A stretch of DNA of 64,000 bases from Enterococcus raffinosus (GCF_001886185.1 NZ_JXLA01000015.1:1-64000); one strand, 5' to 3'. Positions 37,464 through 47,668 are shown, numbered from the stretch's first letter. Notes: generated from the sequence alone by a model not told the origin. A program made the numbers and translations.

Positions 37464-38180
37464 TTAGTCAACCTCTGTGACAAGCATTTGATAAAATTCA
37501 TCTGAAATTTGATACCCTTTGCCCCAGGAAGTATTGATCGGGTCACACTCGACACCGCTTTTGACTACCTTTGATTTGATATTTCGCACACAGGCGGATA
37601 AGGCGGACATTCTTGAATTAGTGGCTCCCTCGTCCTCCCAAATTTTTTCGCACAGCTCTTGGCGTGAAAGGTACTTTCCACTGTAATCATATAGACAGGT
37701 CATCAGCAGATTCTCTCGTTTAGACAGCCCAAAATGATAAAGATGGTATTTCTTTTTTTGTGTATGTTCCCTTTCTTTGCTAAAAGAAGTATCCTTAAAC
37801 TTCGTTGGATCTTGGTGGTTGATGGTCTGGCACATCTCACGAATTTCTTCTAGTGAAGCATTCCCTCTGATCCATTGATCAATGGCCGAATCTGTCTGAT
37901 CCTCTTCATAGCTTTTCGTAAAATCACTCTCGTATTTCCTGACAATCGCAGAAACACAGCCACGAAGCTTCGGCATCAGCGCCACGATCTCCTGATAAGC
38001 GATCGTTTCACTCAAAATGACCGCATCAAAGCAAGAGAACAGCAGTCGCTTTTCCTGATCCATCGAGTAGCAATCCTCTAACAGACAAGCACTGCAGAAG
38101 ACTTCATTATTCAACTGCTGCAGCTTGCTCTGAAAACCTGATTCCGCCAACAAATTTTTGGTTAAGATTAATATTTTCAT
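37464..38180 (-). CDS. OmpR-like winged-helix regulator with degenerate receiver domain
   Basis: 238 residues. The C-terminal winged helix (about 150-230; GLSKRENLLMTCLYDYSGKY, ending WGKGYQIS) is an OmpR-type DNA-binding domain. The N-terminal 110 residues have the length of a receiver, but I cannot place the acidic pocket, phospho-Asp or Lys, so it is probably not phosphorylated. Overlap by ATGA with the preceding glycosyltransferase places it within the polysaccharide operon; it could be a local regulator of the 37.2 kb block. Confidence 0.8.
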   Translation of the reverse strand: MKILILTKNLLAESGFQSKLQQLNNEVFCSACLLEDCYSMDQEKRLLFSCFDAVILSETIAYQEIVALMPKLRGCVSAIVRKYESDFTKSYEEDQTDSAIDQWIRGNASLEEIREMCQTINHQDPTKFKDTSFSKEREHTQKKKYHLYHFGLSKRENLLMTCLYDYSGKYLSRQELCEKIWEDEGATNSRMSALSACVRNIKSKVVKSGVECDPINTSWGKGYQISDEFYQMLVTEVD

Positions 38181-39427
38181 TCGTGCTCTCCTTCTTTCAT
38201 GCCATTTTGGCCAATGAACTGTCTGATACTTGAAACAAACTCTTCGTAAAAACGCTGCTGGGAATGCCGCTCTCGTCCACTTATGGCTGCTTTACTCATT
38301 TGACGACGTAATGCTTCGTCTTGAATCAATTGCTTTAGGCCTTGCGCAAATTGCTGAACATACTCTTGATCATAGGGAATCAATACTGCTCCTTTTTCAC
38401 TGATATATTCTGGAATCCCGCCGATTTTTGTTGCAATCACGGGTATCCCCATCGCCTGTGCTTCAACTGCAGAAAGGCAGCAGGTTTCATGGAAGATAGA
38501 GGGCACTGCACAGATATCCGCCGCCCTCAAGAAAAACGGGATCTCTTTTTTATTGATATATCCGGTGAAGCGTACCTCAATCGGCAGCTTCTCAGCTTGC
38601 GCCAGAACTTTATTGAAATAGGCATCTTTCTTAGTAGAGCTATAGGTGGTTCCTCCTAGCACCAAGACCTTTACATGCGAGATATCGTCGAGTCTGCTTA
38701 GGGCTTCTAGAAGCAGATGCACCCCTTTTGTTTCGGTAATGCGACCCGAAAAAACAATGACGCAATCTGAATCCTCCAGACGAAGCTGCGCACGTGCCTC
38801 TTGTCTTTCAGCCTGTGATACTGGCTGAAAATCCTCTAGCTGAATACCGTTGTTTACCCGATAAAAAGCCGAACGCTCCTTAGGAAAATCTATCTTTTGA
38901 GCCTGTTGATTCAGAAAATCACAGACAGAGAACACACCATCCAGCTCCTGCAAAATCTCTTTTCCGTCCTTTGTCTCAGGATTCAAATAGTCATTATGCA
39001 AATACGTGCCTAATTTCCCTGAATAAAAGGAACGCAGCAACGGAATACGTTCTGGACAATTCAGATCCAGCACCCCATCAACCTCTGCCTCCTGTAAATA
39101 CTCCTTCGTTTTTCTTATTAGTTCAGGATAAGGAATCAAGTTTTTCCGTTTTCCCGTCAGAAGTGACTGTCCTTTATTCCAGCATTTCTGGATGAACCAC
39201 CATACGGGACGTTCTCTGATATCCACAGGTATAATTTGAGTCTGTGTATGGGTTTGGTTGAAGGCTGAAATTGCCGGGTCTGCTGGAGACACGATTCGTA
39301 GTTCCAGCTGTTGATGGGTTTCATTTTCTTCTATTAAAGAATCCAGCAGCGTTTCGATCGCGCCGCCTTTCACAGCCGGAACAGGTAAAGCCCCATAGGT
39401 TAGCAGCAAGATCCGTGGTTTCCTCAT
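38177..39427 (-). CDS. Glycosyltransferase family 4 (GT-B)
   Basis: 416 residues. The C-terminal Rossmann half has VIVFSGRITETKGVHLLLEAL and the GT4 nucleotide-sugar signature with Glu residues around ETCCLSAVEAQAMGIPVIATKIGGIPEYI. The N-terminal half shows LLTYGALPVPAVKGGAIET, the acceptor-side loop. Cytoplasmic; adds a sugar to the lipid-linked repeat unit. ATGA overlaps on both sides. Confidence 0.93.
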   Translation of the reverse strand: MRKPRILLLTYGALPVPAVKGGAIETLLDSLIEENETHQQLELRIVSPADPAISAFNQTHTQTQIIPVDIRERPVWWFIQKCWNKGQSLLTGKRKNLIPYPELIRKTKEYLQEAEVDGVLDLNCPERIPLLRSFYSGKLGTYLHNDYLNPETKDGKEILQELDGVFSVCDFLNQQAQKIDFPKERSAFYRVNNGIQLEDFQPVSQAERQEARAQLRLEDSDCVIVFSGRITETKGVHLLLEALSRLDDISHVKVLVLGGTTYSSTKKDAYFNKVLAQAEKLPIEVRFTGYINKKEIPFFLRAADICAVPSIFHETCCLSAVEAQAMGIPVIATKIGGIPEYISEKGAVLIPYDQEYVQQFAQGLKQLIQDEALRRQMSKAAISGRERHSQQRFYEEFVSSIRQFIGQNGMKEGEHE

Positions 39428-40149
39428 TTGACCTTCTCCTGCATCGTTAAATAAATAAAATAAAGATTTTCAAAGATGTAGCGTTTATAGAGCCGTCGCG
39501 GCTCCTTCATGAAGCGGTGCAGCCATTCCAATCCATTTTTCTGCATCCAGACAGGTGCTCGAGAAATGGCTCCTGCTAAAACATCGAAGCTCCCTCCCAC
39601 ACCCATGATTAGGTTGGCATTCAGCTCAGTTTTATACTTATTGACAAATTCTTCCTTATAAGGTGAGGTCATGCCGATAAACAGCATCTGCGGCTGACAG
39701 ACGGCAATCTTTCTTACGACCTCCTCCTCATCTTTAAAATAGCCGTGATGAGCGCCCGCAATCTTCAAATTCGGATACTGCTCCCTTAACACCTCTAGCA
39801 GTCTATTCAAAATAGCTTCTTTGGTTCCTAAAAAGTACACCGTCATTCCTTTTTTCTCTGCCTGCTCCAGAAGTGCCATCATGGTATCAATCCCGGTCAC
39901 CCGATCAATCTTTTTCTTTTTGATCCAGCGGCAGGCGCGTACCACCGAATAGCCATCCGCGCTCACCATGTCCGCCTGTTGAATAATCTTTTTTATCTCG
40001 GTATTTCGATGGCTGAGGACGACTTTATTCGAGTTGACGCCGACATGTTCAATGACTTCATTTCGCTGGATTCGTTGAATGATTTCAGTCACTGTTTCCT
40101 CCAAGCTGCCATCATCTATCATCAGATCAAATAACTCTACTTTATTCAT
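39424..40149 (-). CDS. WecG/TagA/CpsF-family (GT26) glycosyltransferase
   Basis: 241 residues with the family landmarks VGVNSNKVVL, ADMVSADGYSVVRA, RVTGIDTM and the GVGGSFDVLAGAISRAPVWMQKNGLEWLHRF region. GT26 enzymes transfer N-acetylmannosamine (uronic acid) or glucose onto a lipid-linked acceptor. With wecB in the locus, UDP-ManNAc is the likely donor. In the middle of an operon of 4-bp overlaps. Confidence 0.95.
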   Translation of the reverse strand: MNKVELFDLMIDDGSLEETVTEIIQRIQRNEVIEHVGVNSNKVVLSHRNTEIKKIIQQADMVSADGYSVVRACRWIKKKKIDRVTGIDTMMALLEQAEKKGMTVYFLGTKEAILNRLLEVLREQYPNLKIAGAHHGYFKDEEEVVRKIAVCQPQMLFIGMTSPYKEEFVNKYKTELNANLIMGVGGSFDVLAGAISRAPVWMQKNGLEWLHRFMKEPRRLYKRYIFENLYFIYLTMQEKVK

Positions 40150-41564
40150 TTATGCACCCCTTTCTTGCTTATCCCTCCATGGAACAAATCAATAAAAATA
40201 ATGAGAACCAATAACAGACCTTGGCTGAAAAACAACCCTCCGCCAGAAAGTACGCCTGATTGGTTGAGGACAATCTGTCCGATCAATAAAGCAACTTGCA
40301 GCCACATTGCTTTTGTGGATAGTCGCTGCTTCATGAAGCGATCGGTTTGCCGTTTTCGTAAATAGAAAATCAGGAAGAAACCACCGCCCGATGCAAGTGA
40401 AGCACCATTAATCCCTATCAACGGAATCAGCAGCAAGCTTGCTAAAACATTGACTGCTGCACCTAACAAGGAAGTAGTCAGTATTCCTCTTGTTTTCTTC
40501 ACAACGATATAGGTCGTCCCGAAGAAACCAGAAATACAGGAAAAGAAATTACTTACCAATAGCAACGGAATATAGGACTTGGCAAAGTAAAACTCTTTTG
40601 ATAGCAACAACGATGCTAGTGGATCTAAAAACAGCAGGATCAATCCGGAGAACAGCAGCAGCAGCGTGCTGTAATGGTTAAACACCTTTTGATAAAAGGC
40701 CGCCGCCTCTTTTTTGTGATACTGTTCAACCGCCGACAGCTGCCACGCCTGTAAAAAGATCGTTCCGATAACGGACAATAGATTCGGAATCTTACTAGCC
40801 GCCGCATACATCCCGTTACTTGCCACACCAAGAAAAAAGGTCATAATGAAGCGGCTAGATGTGGTAAGAATCCACCACATCGCGGAATTCGGAATCAACG
40901 GCAAACTGTAGGCGATCAACTGTTTCCGCTGCTCAGAATTTACTGTTTTTCTTCGTGTAAGTAATGCTCGCCAGGAAATATTGACAGCTAGAAAACCGAG
41001 TGAGAGTAAATTTGCTAAGACCAGTGACAAGAAATATGCCACGATCATGTTCTTCAGACGCTGAAACAGCAGCAGGTTAAACAGCAAGGTTAATAGTGAC
41101 AGCAAAATCCCGTTGGCCGCGTAGGTCTTCAGTTTCCCGACTGCTTTGATGTACTGCATCAGAATCAACTGGAAGGATTGAATCGTTAAGAGACAAAAGC
41201 TAAGCAGCCCCACACCTGAGGAAAGATCTACCGACAGGCCAAACAAACGCAGACCGCCCAATAGCAAAGCTAGACCTCCGAGTCCCATCACATTGGTGCC
41301 CAAGGCGGTTCGCAGCCAATCCACCTTTTCCTGTTGGCTCTTACTATCCAGCACAAAGCGCAGCACCCCTTCAGAAACACTGAGACTAACAATTGGAAGA
41401 GCCAAATTGATGGTATTCAGCAGCAAATCTGCTGTACCGTACTCACTTTTAGTCAAATAGTAGGTATAAAAACCGACAAGGAAGAACGTAATCAGCTTGC
41501 TGCCGAAGCTGCCGATCGCAAAAATCAACGAATCGTTGAACAATTTTTTATATTGATTCCTCAT
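40146..41564 (-). CDS. Wzx-type flippase (polysaccharide biosynthesis protein)
   Basis: 472 residues with about 13-14 membrane helices, MOP-superfamily layout with an N-terminal FAIGSFGSKLITFFLVGFYT. It moves the undecaprenyl-linked repeat unit to the outer face of the membrane. ATGA overlaps on both sides. Confidence 0.93.
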   Translation of the reverse strand: MRNQYKKLFNDSLIFAIGSFGSKLITFFLVGFYTYYLTKSEYGTADLLLNTINLALPIVSLSVSEGVLRFVLDSKSQQEKVDWLRTALGTNVMGLGGLALLLGGLRLFGLSVDLSSGVGLLSFCLLTIQSFQLILMQYIKAVGKLKTYAANGILLSLLTLLFNLLLFQRLKNMIVAYFLSLVLANLLSLGFLAVNISWRALLTRRKTVNSEQRKQLIAYSLPLIPNSAMWWILTTSSRFIMTFFLGVASNGMYAAASKIPNLLSVIGTIFLQAWQLSAVEQYHKKEAAAFYQKVFNHYSTLLLLFSGLILLFLDPLASLLLSKEFYFAKSYIPLLLVSNFFSCISGFFGTTYIVVKKTRGILTTSLLGAAVNVLASLLLIPLIGINGASLASGGGFFLIFYLRKRQTDRFMKQRLSTKAMWLQVALLIGQIVLNQSGVLSGGGLFFSQGLLLVLIIFIDLFHGGISKKGVHK

Positions 41565-42769
41565 TCGACCAATCCCTGCCGAAAGTCGTCCATTAGCTCA
41601 TGATTGATTGCAAAGGCTTGCCGCATCTTCTCCTTTGCCCGCTTCATCTGCTGGGAGGCTTCATGATTCTCAACAAGCTTTTCATTTACCTTTTCCAAAA
41701 GAAGTACTCGCTTTTTCGGTAGCTCCTCAATTGGTAGTACATCTTCTTCCATCTCAAGATTTTTGAACATCTCGACTACCTTCTGCTGCCAAGACAAGCC
41801 GATAATTGGAAGAAATTGAGAAACAGCTACAATCATGGAATGCATCCTGGTACCGATGATCAGACTTAATCCTTGATACAGCTCTAATAACTCTTCTTTA
41901 TCTGTGGTAACGATCAGCTGTACTTGGGGACACTCTCGAAACTTGGAATACACACTTTCGACCGTTTCGTAATCCTGAATCTCTGAAGAAAAGAGAACGA
42001 TCTCTCTTTTCGAAGAAACCAGCTCACGAATAAGATGGCTCATTTCCTCTAGATACTGCAGGTATTCTTTTTGCGGACAGCCAGTAATACGGTAATCAAT
42101 TACACAAATTCCAATTTGTTGGCGAGTCGCCCTTTGTTTTCCAAGCTCCTCAAAGGATTGCTTTTCCGGCAAAAGAAAGACAGGATCCACAGAGGCATAG
42201 GCAGCAGAATGCTGAGCATTTTGCAAATAAGCATAGGAACGCTGATCACGAAAGGTCACAGCATCGCATTTTTTTAAGGTAGCGATCGCCGCTTGTTGCT
42301 GTTTTTCTGTACAAAAGGGGCCAATTCCGATTGAACTGACGAATATCTTTGTGTGGTGCTTGTTCGCAAGAGTCACTACCTGATCAAAACGTTGTGCGGA
42401 CAGCGTCGCAGGTGATAAATCGAAAATCGCATTTCCACCGCCAATTATCAGCAGCTCCGTTTCCTCTAAAGCCGCTTCAAATGCTCGAATGTTGGCTGGC
42501 TCGTACATTTTCTTTCGCGAACGCAGCCATTTCCCTTTACTGACAAGATTCTTAACAAACGGCAGCTGGCGAAAATATTTGTAATAGTAGTCATGAATTT
42601 TTGATCGTCGAATCAATTGGTTGTTTCGTTTAATCTGTGATTCTTCGATCAATTTGTAGCTGTATTTTTTTGTTTCAACATCTGTTAACAGTTGGTCTGA
42701 CAGCGTTTCAGCGATCAATCGATCCCCGATATTCGAACTATCAATGAAACTAACTAGGATTGCTTTCAC
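41561..42769 (-). CDS. Polysaccharide pyruvyl transferase family protein
   Basis: About 402 residues; the GT-B-like fold of the CsaB/pyruvyltransferase family is supported by the N-terminal SFIDSSNIGDRLIAE, ELLIIGGGNAIFDL and the C-terminal LIIGTRMHSMIVAVSQFLPIIGLSWQQKV motif. It would add ketal pyruvate to a repeat-unit sugar, giving an acidic polymer. The start is taken as the second GTG (VKAILV), with AAGGTGA upstream; the upstream GTG at 42778 is too close to that site. Confidence 0.9.
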   Translation of the reverse strand: MKAILVSFIDSSNIGDRLIAETLSDQLLTDVETKKYSYKLIEESQIKRNNQLIRRSKIHDYYYKYFRQLPFVKNLVSKGKWLRSRKKMYEPANIRAFEAALEETELLIIGGGNAIFDLSPATLSAQRFDQVVTLANKHHTKIFVSSIGIGPFCTEKQQQAAIATLKKCDAVTFRDQRSYAYLQNAQHSAAYASVDPVFLLPEKQSFEELGKQRATRQQIGICVIDYRITGCPQKEYLQYLEEMSHLIRELVSSKREIVLFSSEIQDYETVESVYSKFRECPQVQLIVTTDKEELLELYQGLSLIIGTRMHSMIVAVSQFLPIIGLSWQQKVVEMFKNLEMEEDVLPIEELPKKRVLLLEKVNEKLVENHEASQQMKRAKEKMRQAFAINHELMDDFRQGLVE

Positions 42770-42804
42770 TCCGGCCACTCACCTTCAACTTTTTTCTAAC
42801 ATTG

Positions 42805-43488
42805 CTAGCATTCATAAAAATCAACCACACCGATAATTTCCGTATCCATCAACGAGGGAACGAGCTCCGGCGTTTGAATGATTGCTCTTGCCTTCAGATA
42901 GTAATAAATAAAACTGCTTGAGGTACTCAGCATCAAACTGATCAAAAAAATTCCCGCAAATACCTTCGTCAAACGAGGAGACCGCATTGTTTCAAAAGAC
43001 TGCGCAGACAACAGAAAGACATTCCGCGGCAGCTGACTCTGTTCAACGATCTCTGGATACTTTTCACTCAAGCGAATCGCCAGTTCTTTGCTTTTTTCTG
43101 GTTGATCAGCGGTCACACTGACTTTGAATATTTGTGAATTGATGCTGTTGGTCACCGTCAAGGACTGACTAATAGTCTCTCTACTTAACTGCGGCAACTC
43201 CTTTTGCAGCGCTTCTATCACAGCATCGCTTTTGATCATTTCCTTGTAGGTCTCCACTAACTTGATATTGCTTGCCACCGCTTTGTTTTCTATCTCTTGT
43301 TGGTCGTTATTCGCCAGCGACTCTGCTTCGCGTTGCTCTGCAGGCAGCAGGAAGGATACCTGTGTGCTGTATTTAAAGCCTTTCATGTAAAATCCCACAC
43401 TTCCCAGCACAGCAAAAAGTACGGTCAGTACGATAAGCGCCTTCTTACGCAACCAAAGAAAGTAAAGAAAGTCCTTAAATGAATACAT
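42805..43488 (-). CDS. Second Wzz-type chain-length protein
   Basis: 227 residues with two membrane helices (about 17-37 and 175-197) and a charged helical outer region. It has no associated kinase and a short cytoplasmic tail. GAAAGGAG precedes the ATG. It is one of two Wzz proteins in the locus; this one may modulate the polymerase, whereas the copy at 35.7 kb pairs with the kinase. Confidence 0.88.
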   Translation of the reverse strand: MYSFKDFLYFLWLRKKALIVLTVLFAVLGSVGFYMKGFKYSTQVSFLLPAEQREAESLANNDQQEIENKAVASNIKLVETYKEMIKSDAVIEALQKELPQLSRETISQSLTVTNSINSQIFKVSVTADQPEKSKELAIRLSEKYPEIVEQSQLPRNVFLLSAQSFETMRSPRLTKVFAGIFLISLMLSTSSSFIYYYLKARAIIQTPELVPSLMDTEIIGVVDFYEC

Positions 43489-43500
43489 GACGTACTCCTT

Positions 43501-44541
43501 TCATCCACGAGATAATGAGTCGTAAAGACTCTCCCAATTCGCAATATACGCATCCAGCGAAAACTGCGCCTCGATCTTTTGTTTCGCCTGTTCCGACAGC
43601 TCTTTACGTAGCTTGTCGTCTGAGAAAAAAGAAAGCAGCCGCTCCTCCATTTCATCAATAGCTCCTGGCACTACCAGAAAGCCATTCTCTCTATCCGTGA
43701 TTACCTGACTGATACCCCCAACATCCGTTGCCAGGTTGGGGATTCCAGCGGCCATTGTTTCTAAAACTGCCATCGGAATCCCTTCATGGTACGAAGGAAG
43801 GAGATGTAGACCGCAATCCTTTAAAAGCTCCTGTTGATCAATAGTCCAGCCATGGATTTCTACATTCGTACAGCCCGATTCTTCTAATTGCCGAAGAATT
43901 GCTGGAGTCGTTTGATCACTGTCCCCATAAAGATGAAAACGAACCTCAGGCAATTGCTCTTGTATTCGCTTAGCGAGCGTAATAATGTCATGACTGCCTT
44001 TTCTTTCGCATACGCGTCCGAAGGTTAGAATATTCATTGATTGCGGGTGGTAGCTGCTCTTTTCTGGTACGAAAACCGCATTGTTTATCACGATCACTGT
44101 TGTTGTCGTTAGTGTGCGATAATAATCAGCCCATTCGTCTCCCAAAGCGACAATGATATCCACTTTGTCGAGCGCCCTGCGGATAAAGTTTTTTTGTTTT
44201 GTAGAGGCTTTTTCGTAAAATTGATCAAAATTAGGCGCGTGCATATGAAAAATCGTTTTAGTCTCCTTTTTCACTGCCTTCAGCAGCAGTGCTTTGCGAT
44301 AGAAACTCGCGTCCTGAGAAACATGAAAATGAACGATCGCTAGCTTTTGTGTATGAGCGGCAATGAGTAATTGTCGAAAGGATCGCAACGCGTATCGAAG
44401 CTTGTGTTTTTCATTCCATGAAAATACGTATTGAAGTTGCCAGTTATGATCCGTAGGAAAATACTGACGGAAATTTCGGATTACTGTAGAAATTCCACCT
44501 TTGCCGGTACTTTCGGGACCTATCATGATTATCTTTGCCAT
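43501..44541 (-). CDS. Glycosyltransferase family 4 (GT-B)
   Basis: About 346 residues from the MAKIIMIGPEST start, which has AAGGAG upstream and overlaps the polymerase gene by 13 bp; the longer ORF start adds 12 unsupported codons. ILTFGRVCERKGSHDII and the LLPSYHEGIPMAVLETMAAGIPNLATDVGG signature define a retaining GT4 enzyme. It adds a sugar to the repeat unit. Confidence 0.93.
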   Translation of the reverse strand: MAKIIMIGPESTGKGGISTVIRNFRQYFPTDHNWQLQYVFSWNEKHKLRYALRSFRQLLIAAHTQKLAIVHFHVSQDASFYRKALLLKAVKKETKTIFHMHAPNFDQFYEKASTKQKNFIRRALDKVDIIVALGDEWADYYRTLTTTTVIVINNAVFVPEKSSYHPQSMNILTFGRVCERKGSHDIITLAKRIQEQLPEVRFHLYGDSDQTTPAILRQLEESGCTNVEIHGWTIDQQELLKDCGLHLLPSYHEGIPMAVLETMAAGIPNLATDVGGISQVITDRENGFLVVPGAIDEMEERLLSFFSDDKLRKELSEQAKQKIEAQFSLDAYIANWESLYDSLSRG

Positions 44542-45878
44542 CCCTGCTCCTTTTTTTTCACTTGGATCAGCATGCACATAAAACCGAATACCGTTGCCGA
44601 TAGTGCGGAGAAAAATACATGTCCCACCAAGAAACTGTAAATGATTGTAAAAATTAATAAGAATACACAGAACTTATCGGAACCGTGATACACAGCCAGT
44701 TTCAAGAAATAGCCCACCACAGCGATCAGAAGGAACGTTCCAATAATTCCATAAGAGAAAAACATATCGAAGAAGTCCATTTCTATCAGGCCACCCTTTC
44801 TTCCATACCAATCCCAGCGATTCTCGAACCCGGCTCCGAACAAAAAGAGGTACTGATTTTTCGGTGCCTGTAAGAAGTTATCCATCGCATCCTTCAGATA
44901 CACATTTCTAGAACTAAGCAGCAGCCTCGGCCAATCATCCTGATAAAGTGTGCGAAAGTAAGCGAATCGTGCGATCACACCCGATAAAGCAGTCAATAAA
45001 AATTCTTTTCCCTTCATTAAAAGAAGAAAAAGCCCCAATAACAGAAATTCAAAAACAAAAAACTGAGCAGATAAGGAGCGACTCCGATAACGAGAAAGAA
45101 AATAAAAAATCAAATAGAAGGTATAAAGGACACCTGTCAACAGACCCGATTTTGTTCCTAAGATCAGCAGGCAATACATATTCAAAAAATACAAAACCAA
45201 TAGCATTCCGGCTGGAATCAAGCATTTTTCATGATGGATGAGAAACCATCCAACAAAGAAGAGCAAGATCAAAAACGCAAAGGCAATGTCATTTGTCGCG
45301 AAATAGAACCCCTTAAAGCCAGCCGTATCGTCATAAGTGCTGTTTCCTAGCCCAAGAAAGTAAGGAATAATTAATCCTCCAATCAAAAATAAATCTAAAA
45401 AAACTGTTACCTTCGATAGTTTTCTAATAGACAAATAATCAATGTATTGATTCGCAAAAAACGGAATTAGCAAACATAATGAGAATCGAATGACATAGGA
45501 CAATTCTTTAATAAGCAGCGAAAGACCCGTTTTGAAATACACCGTTTGAACAATACAAAGAAGGATCAGCAAGAAAAGGGAAATCAGTAGTAATAGATAG
45601 TCGCCTGTTCGCTTCACCCCTTTTGACAAAGCGCCATAGAGAATATAAGCAATAAAAAGGACTCGATAGGCTGTTCCTAGCGGGATATTGTGTCCATACG
45701 AGATAAAAACGCCGTTAAAAATATCTATTAAAGGAAAGATGATGATCATTATTAAAAAAATATGGATTTTAATCCGGTCAACCAATATATTCCTCCTCTG
45801 TCTGGGTATTAATAAAATCGTTTTTTTCGTTAAACGAAACACAATTAATGTTAATTCAATTAATAAATAAGCAAACAT
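44529..45878 (-). CDS. Wzy-type polysaccharide polymerase / O-antigen ligase-like protein
   Basis: 449 residues, with about 11-12 membrane helices and one larger extracytoplasmic loop in the second half, ending in a basic cytoplasmic tail. This is the layout of Wzy polymerases, whose sequences are hardly conserved. It is the first gene of the transcribed glycosyltransferase block. The ATG at 45878 has only a weak ribosome site, so the start may lie a few codons later. Confidence 0.8.
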   Translation of the reverse strand: MFAYLLIELTLIVFRLTKKTILLIPRQRRNILVDRIKIHIFLIMIIIFPLIDIFNGVFISYGHNIPLGTAYRVLFIAYILYGALSKGVKRTGDYLLLLISLFLLILLCIVQTVYFKTGLSLLIKELSYVIRFSLCLLIPFFANQYIDYLSIRKLSKVTVFLDLFLIGGLIIPYFLGLGNSTYDDTAGFKGFYFATNDIAFAFLILLFFVGWFLIHHEKCLIPAGMLLVLYFLNMYCLLILGTKSGLLTGVLYTFYLIFYFLSRYRSRSLSAQFFVFEFLLLGLFLLLMKGKEFLLTALSGVIARFAYFRTLYQDDWPRLLLSSRNVYLKDAMDNFLQAPKNQYLFLFGAGFENRWDWYGRKGGLIEMDFFDMFFSYGIIGTFLLIAVVGYFLKLAVYHGSDKFCVFLLIFTIIYSFLVGHVFFSALSATVFGFMCMLIQVKKKEQGWQR

Positions 45879-46085
45879 CTTTTTTTGTTAATAAATTACC
45901 TATTTTTGACTGATTAAAAGGGGTCTCAAAGTATAAAATAGATAAATATCAATCAAAAAATAAACATATTATAATTTTGATATTTTTTAATCGTTTATTC
46001 GAATTTATATTCATTATCATTTGATTACTTATCCCCTTCTTAAGAAAATTAATTGTGGGTATGTTGGAAGGAGTAAAAATAAAAG

Positions 46086-47660
46086 ATGTTTCTAATTAAT
46101 CAAATCGCTGATCTTTTTGACAAAGAAACGGTGACAAAAATAAAAATCATCTATTTGTTGAAAGAAAAGAAAACGTGGGTGTCGATTGATGAGCTGACCT
46201 CACAGTTAGAGATCAATCAACGAACAATCACAAAATATTTAACGTTTATTGAAGAAGATATTGATACATTCTCTTCAAACAAAGAAGTTGTGCTGAAGAG
46301 CCATAGTAAGAAAGGATATTTTTTGTACTATGATTTTGAGCCGGTTTTAGAAGATCTGGTCTTTCGTATCATTGAGGAAACAATCAATTATCAGTTATTA
46401 ACGAAAATATTTTTCTCAAAAATTCCTTCGATCATACAGTTTTCTCATAAGTACTACGTAAGCGAATCTTCCTTATGGCGCATGATCAATAAATTCAGAA
46501 AGAATTTGCTACCCATTGGTATTTCTATCGAACGGAGATCCCTAGAATTGATTGGTGATGAAATTCAAATTCGTCGATTGAGTTTTGTGTTGCTGCAAAA
46601 TTCTTATACACGGGGAAAATGGTTATACGGAAGTACGACAAAAATGGTGACAGAAAAACTGATGGAACGACTTGTCACCTTCTTCCATCTATGTTTATCA
46701 GATTTTGATTACAAGAATCTTTTCTGTATGATTGCGGTAAGCATTGAACGGACGAAACAAAAAAAGCACCTTCGTCTATCGAAGGAGCTGTGGGAAAATA
46801 TCGAAAACAATGAATTGTTCGATCATTTTTTTTATGAAATGAGAGAGGTTTCACCCAAGGATTTTTATGATCGTGAAGAAATTGGGTTTCTCTTTTTATA
46901 TGTTTTTACTATGGATGAAGTCTTTAACGACACATACATCCGAAAGAATTTTATTGCCTTTCATCACGAAAAAAAGACACAGCTCTTTCAGTCGGTGGAA
47001 ATGTTTAAACAGCTATGGTTTGAGGAACAGAACCTGTTTCTCTCAAAAGATGACCTGATCATTGTTGATAAAAGTCTCTATAGTGCACACCTGTACTGCC
47101 AATTATTCTACAATGAAAAACAGCCAAATACTAAATCTGAAGATTCTTATTGGCAATCAAGCGAATACATATCTTTTCATCTGAAAAGTTTAGTCAAAGA
47201 TTTCATACAATTACTGTACAACAAAACGAATTTTAATCTTTTCAGAGAAAGAAATTATCTTTTGTCTATTTATCCATTGTTGATTGAAACTGTCACACCA
47301 CTCCAAAAGGTAGAAGAACCCTTACAAGTTTTTTTAGTCTCTGATTTATCAAATCTCGAAGAATACCAATTGATTAAAATGATCGAGAACGAATTCCGAG
47401 GGCGGTTTAAACTAGAAATCTATACCCATCATGATAGCCTGTGTGAAACGAGTTCTTTGGATTTGATCCTTTCTACTAGAAAAACATTTCTGCCGGAACG
47501 TCCACTATTGCCTAATATCGTCATTCCAAGAGAACCATCCAAACTTGATTTTCATACGTTGGAAATCAAGCTGCGAGACATTTATGCCAGAAAAAACCAG
47601 CAACCGACTCTTCCTTCACTGAACCATGTACCAGCAAACAATCCAAAATCAACCTATTAA
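46086..47660 (+). CDS. Mga-family transcription regulator
   Basis: 524 residues. N-terminal helix-turn-helix domains (about 20-130: SIDELTSQLEINQRTITKYL, then YYVSESSLWRMINKF), a central PRD-like helical region, and a C-terminal part with an EIIB-like fold (about 420-490). This is the arrangement of Mga/AtxA virulence regulators, PRD-containing DNA-binding proteins. It is on the opposite strand, inserted between cpsB and the polymerase gene, and divergent from the polymerase, which makes it a good candidate regulator of the polysaccharide locus. The ribosome site GGAAGGAG is about 12 bases from the ATG, rather far. Confidence 0.88.
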   Translation: MFLINQIADLFDKETVTKIKIIYLLKEKKTWVSIDELTSQLEINQRTITKYLTFIEEDIDTFSSNKEVVLKSHSKKGYFLYYDFEPVLEDLVFRIIEETINYQLLTKIFFSKIPSIIQFSHKYYVSESSLWRMINKFRKNLLPIGISIERRSLELIGDEIQIRRLSFVLLQNSYTRGKWLYGSTTKMVTEKLMERLVTFFHLCLSDFDYKNLFCMIAVSIERTKQKKHLRLSKELWENIENNELFDHFFYEMREVSPKDFYDREEIGFLFLYVFTMDEVFNDTYIRKNFIAFHHEKKTQLFQSVEMFKQLWFEEQNLFLSKDDLIIVDKSLYSAHLYCQLFYNEKQPNTKSEDSYWQSSEYISFHLKSLVKDFIQLLYNKTNFNLFRERNYLLSIYPLLIETVTPLQKVEEPLQVFLVSDLSNLEEYQLIKMIENEFRGRFKLEIYTHHDSLCETSSLDLILSTRKTFLPERPLLPNIVIPREPSKLDFHTLEIKLRDIYARKNQQPTLPSLNHVPANNPKSTY

Positions 47661-47668
47661 CATTTGTT

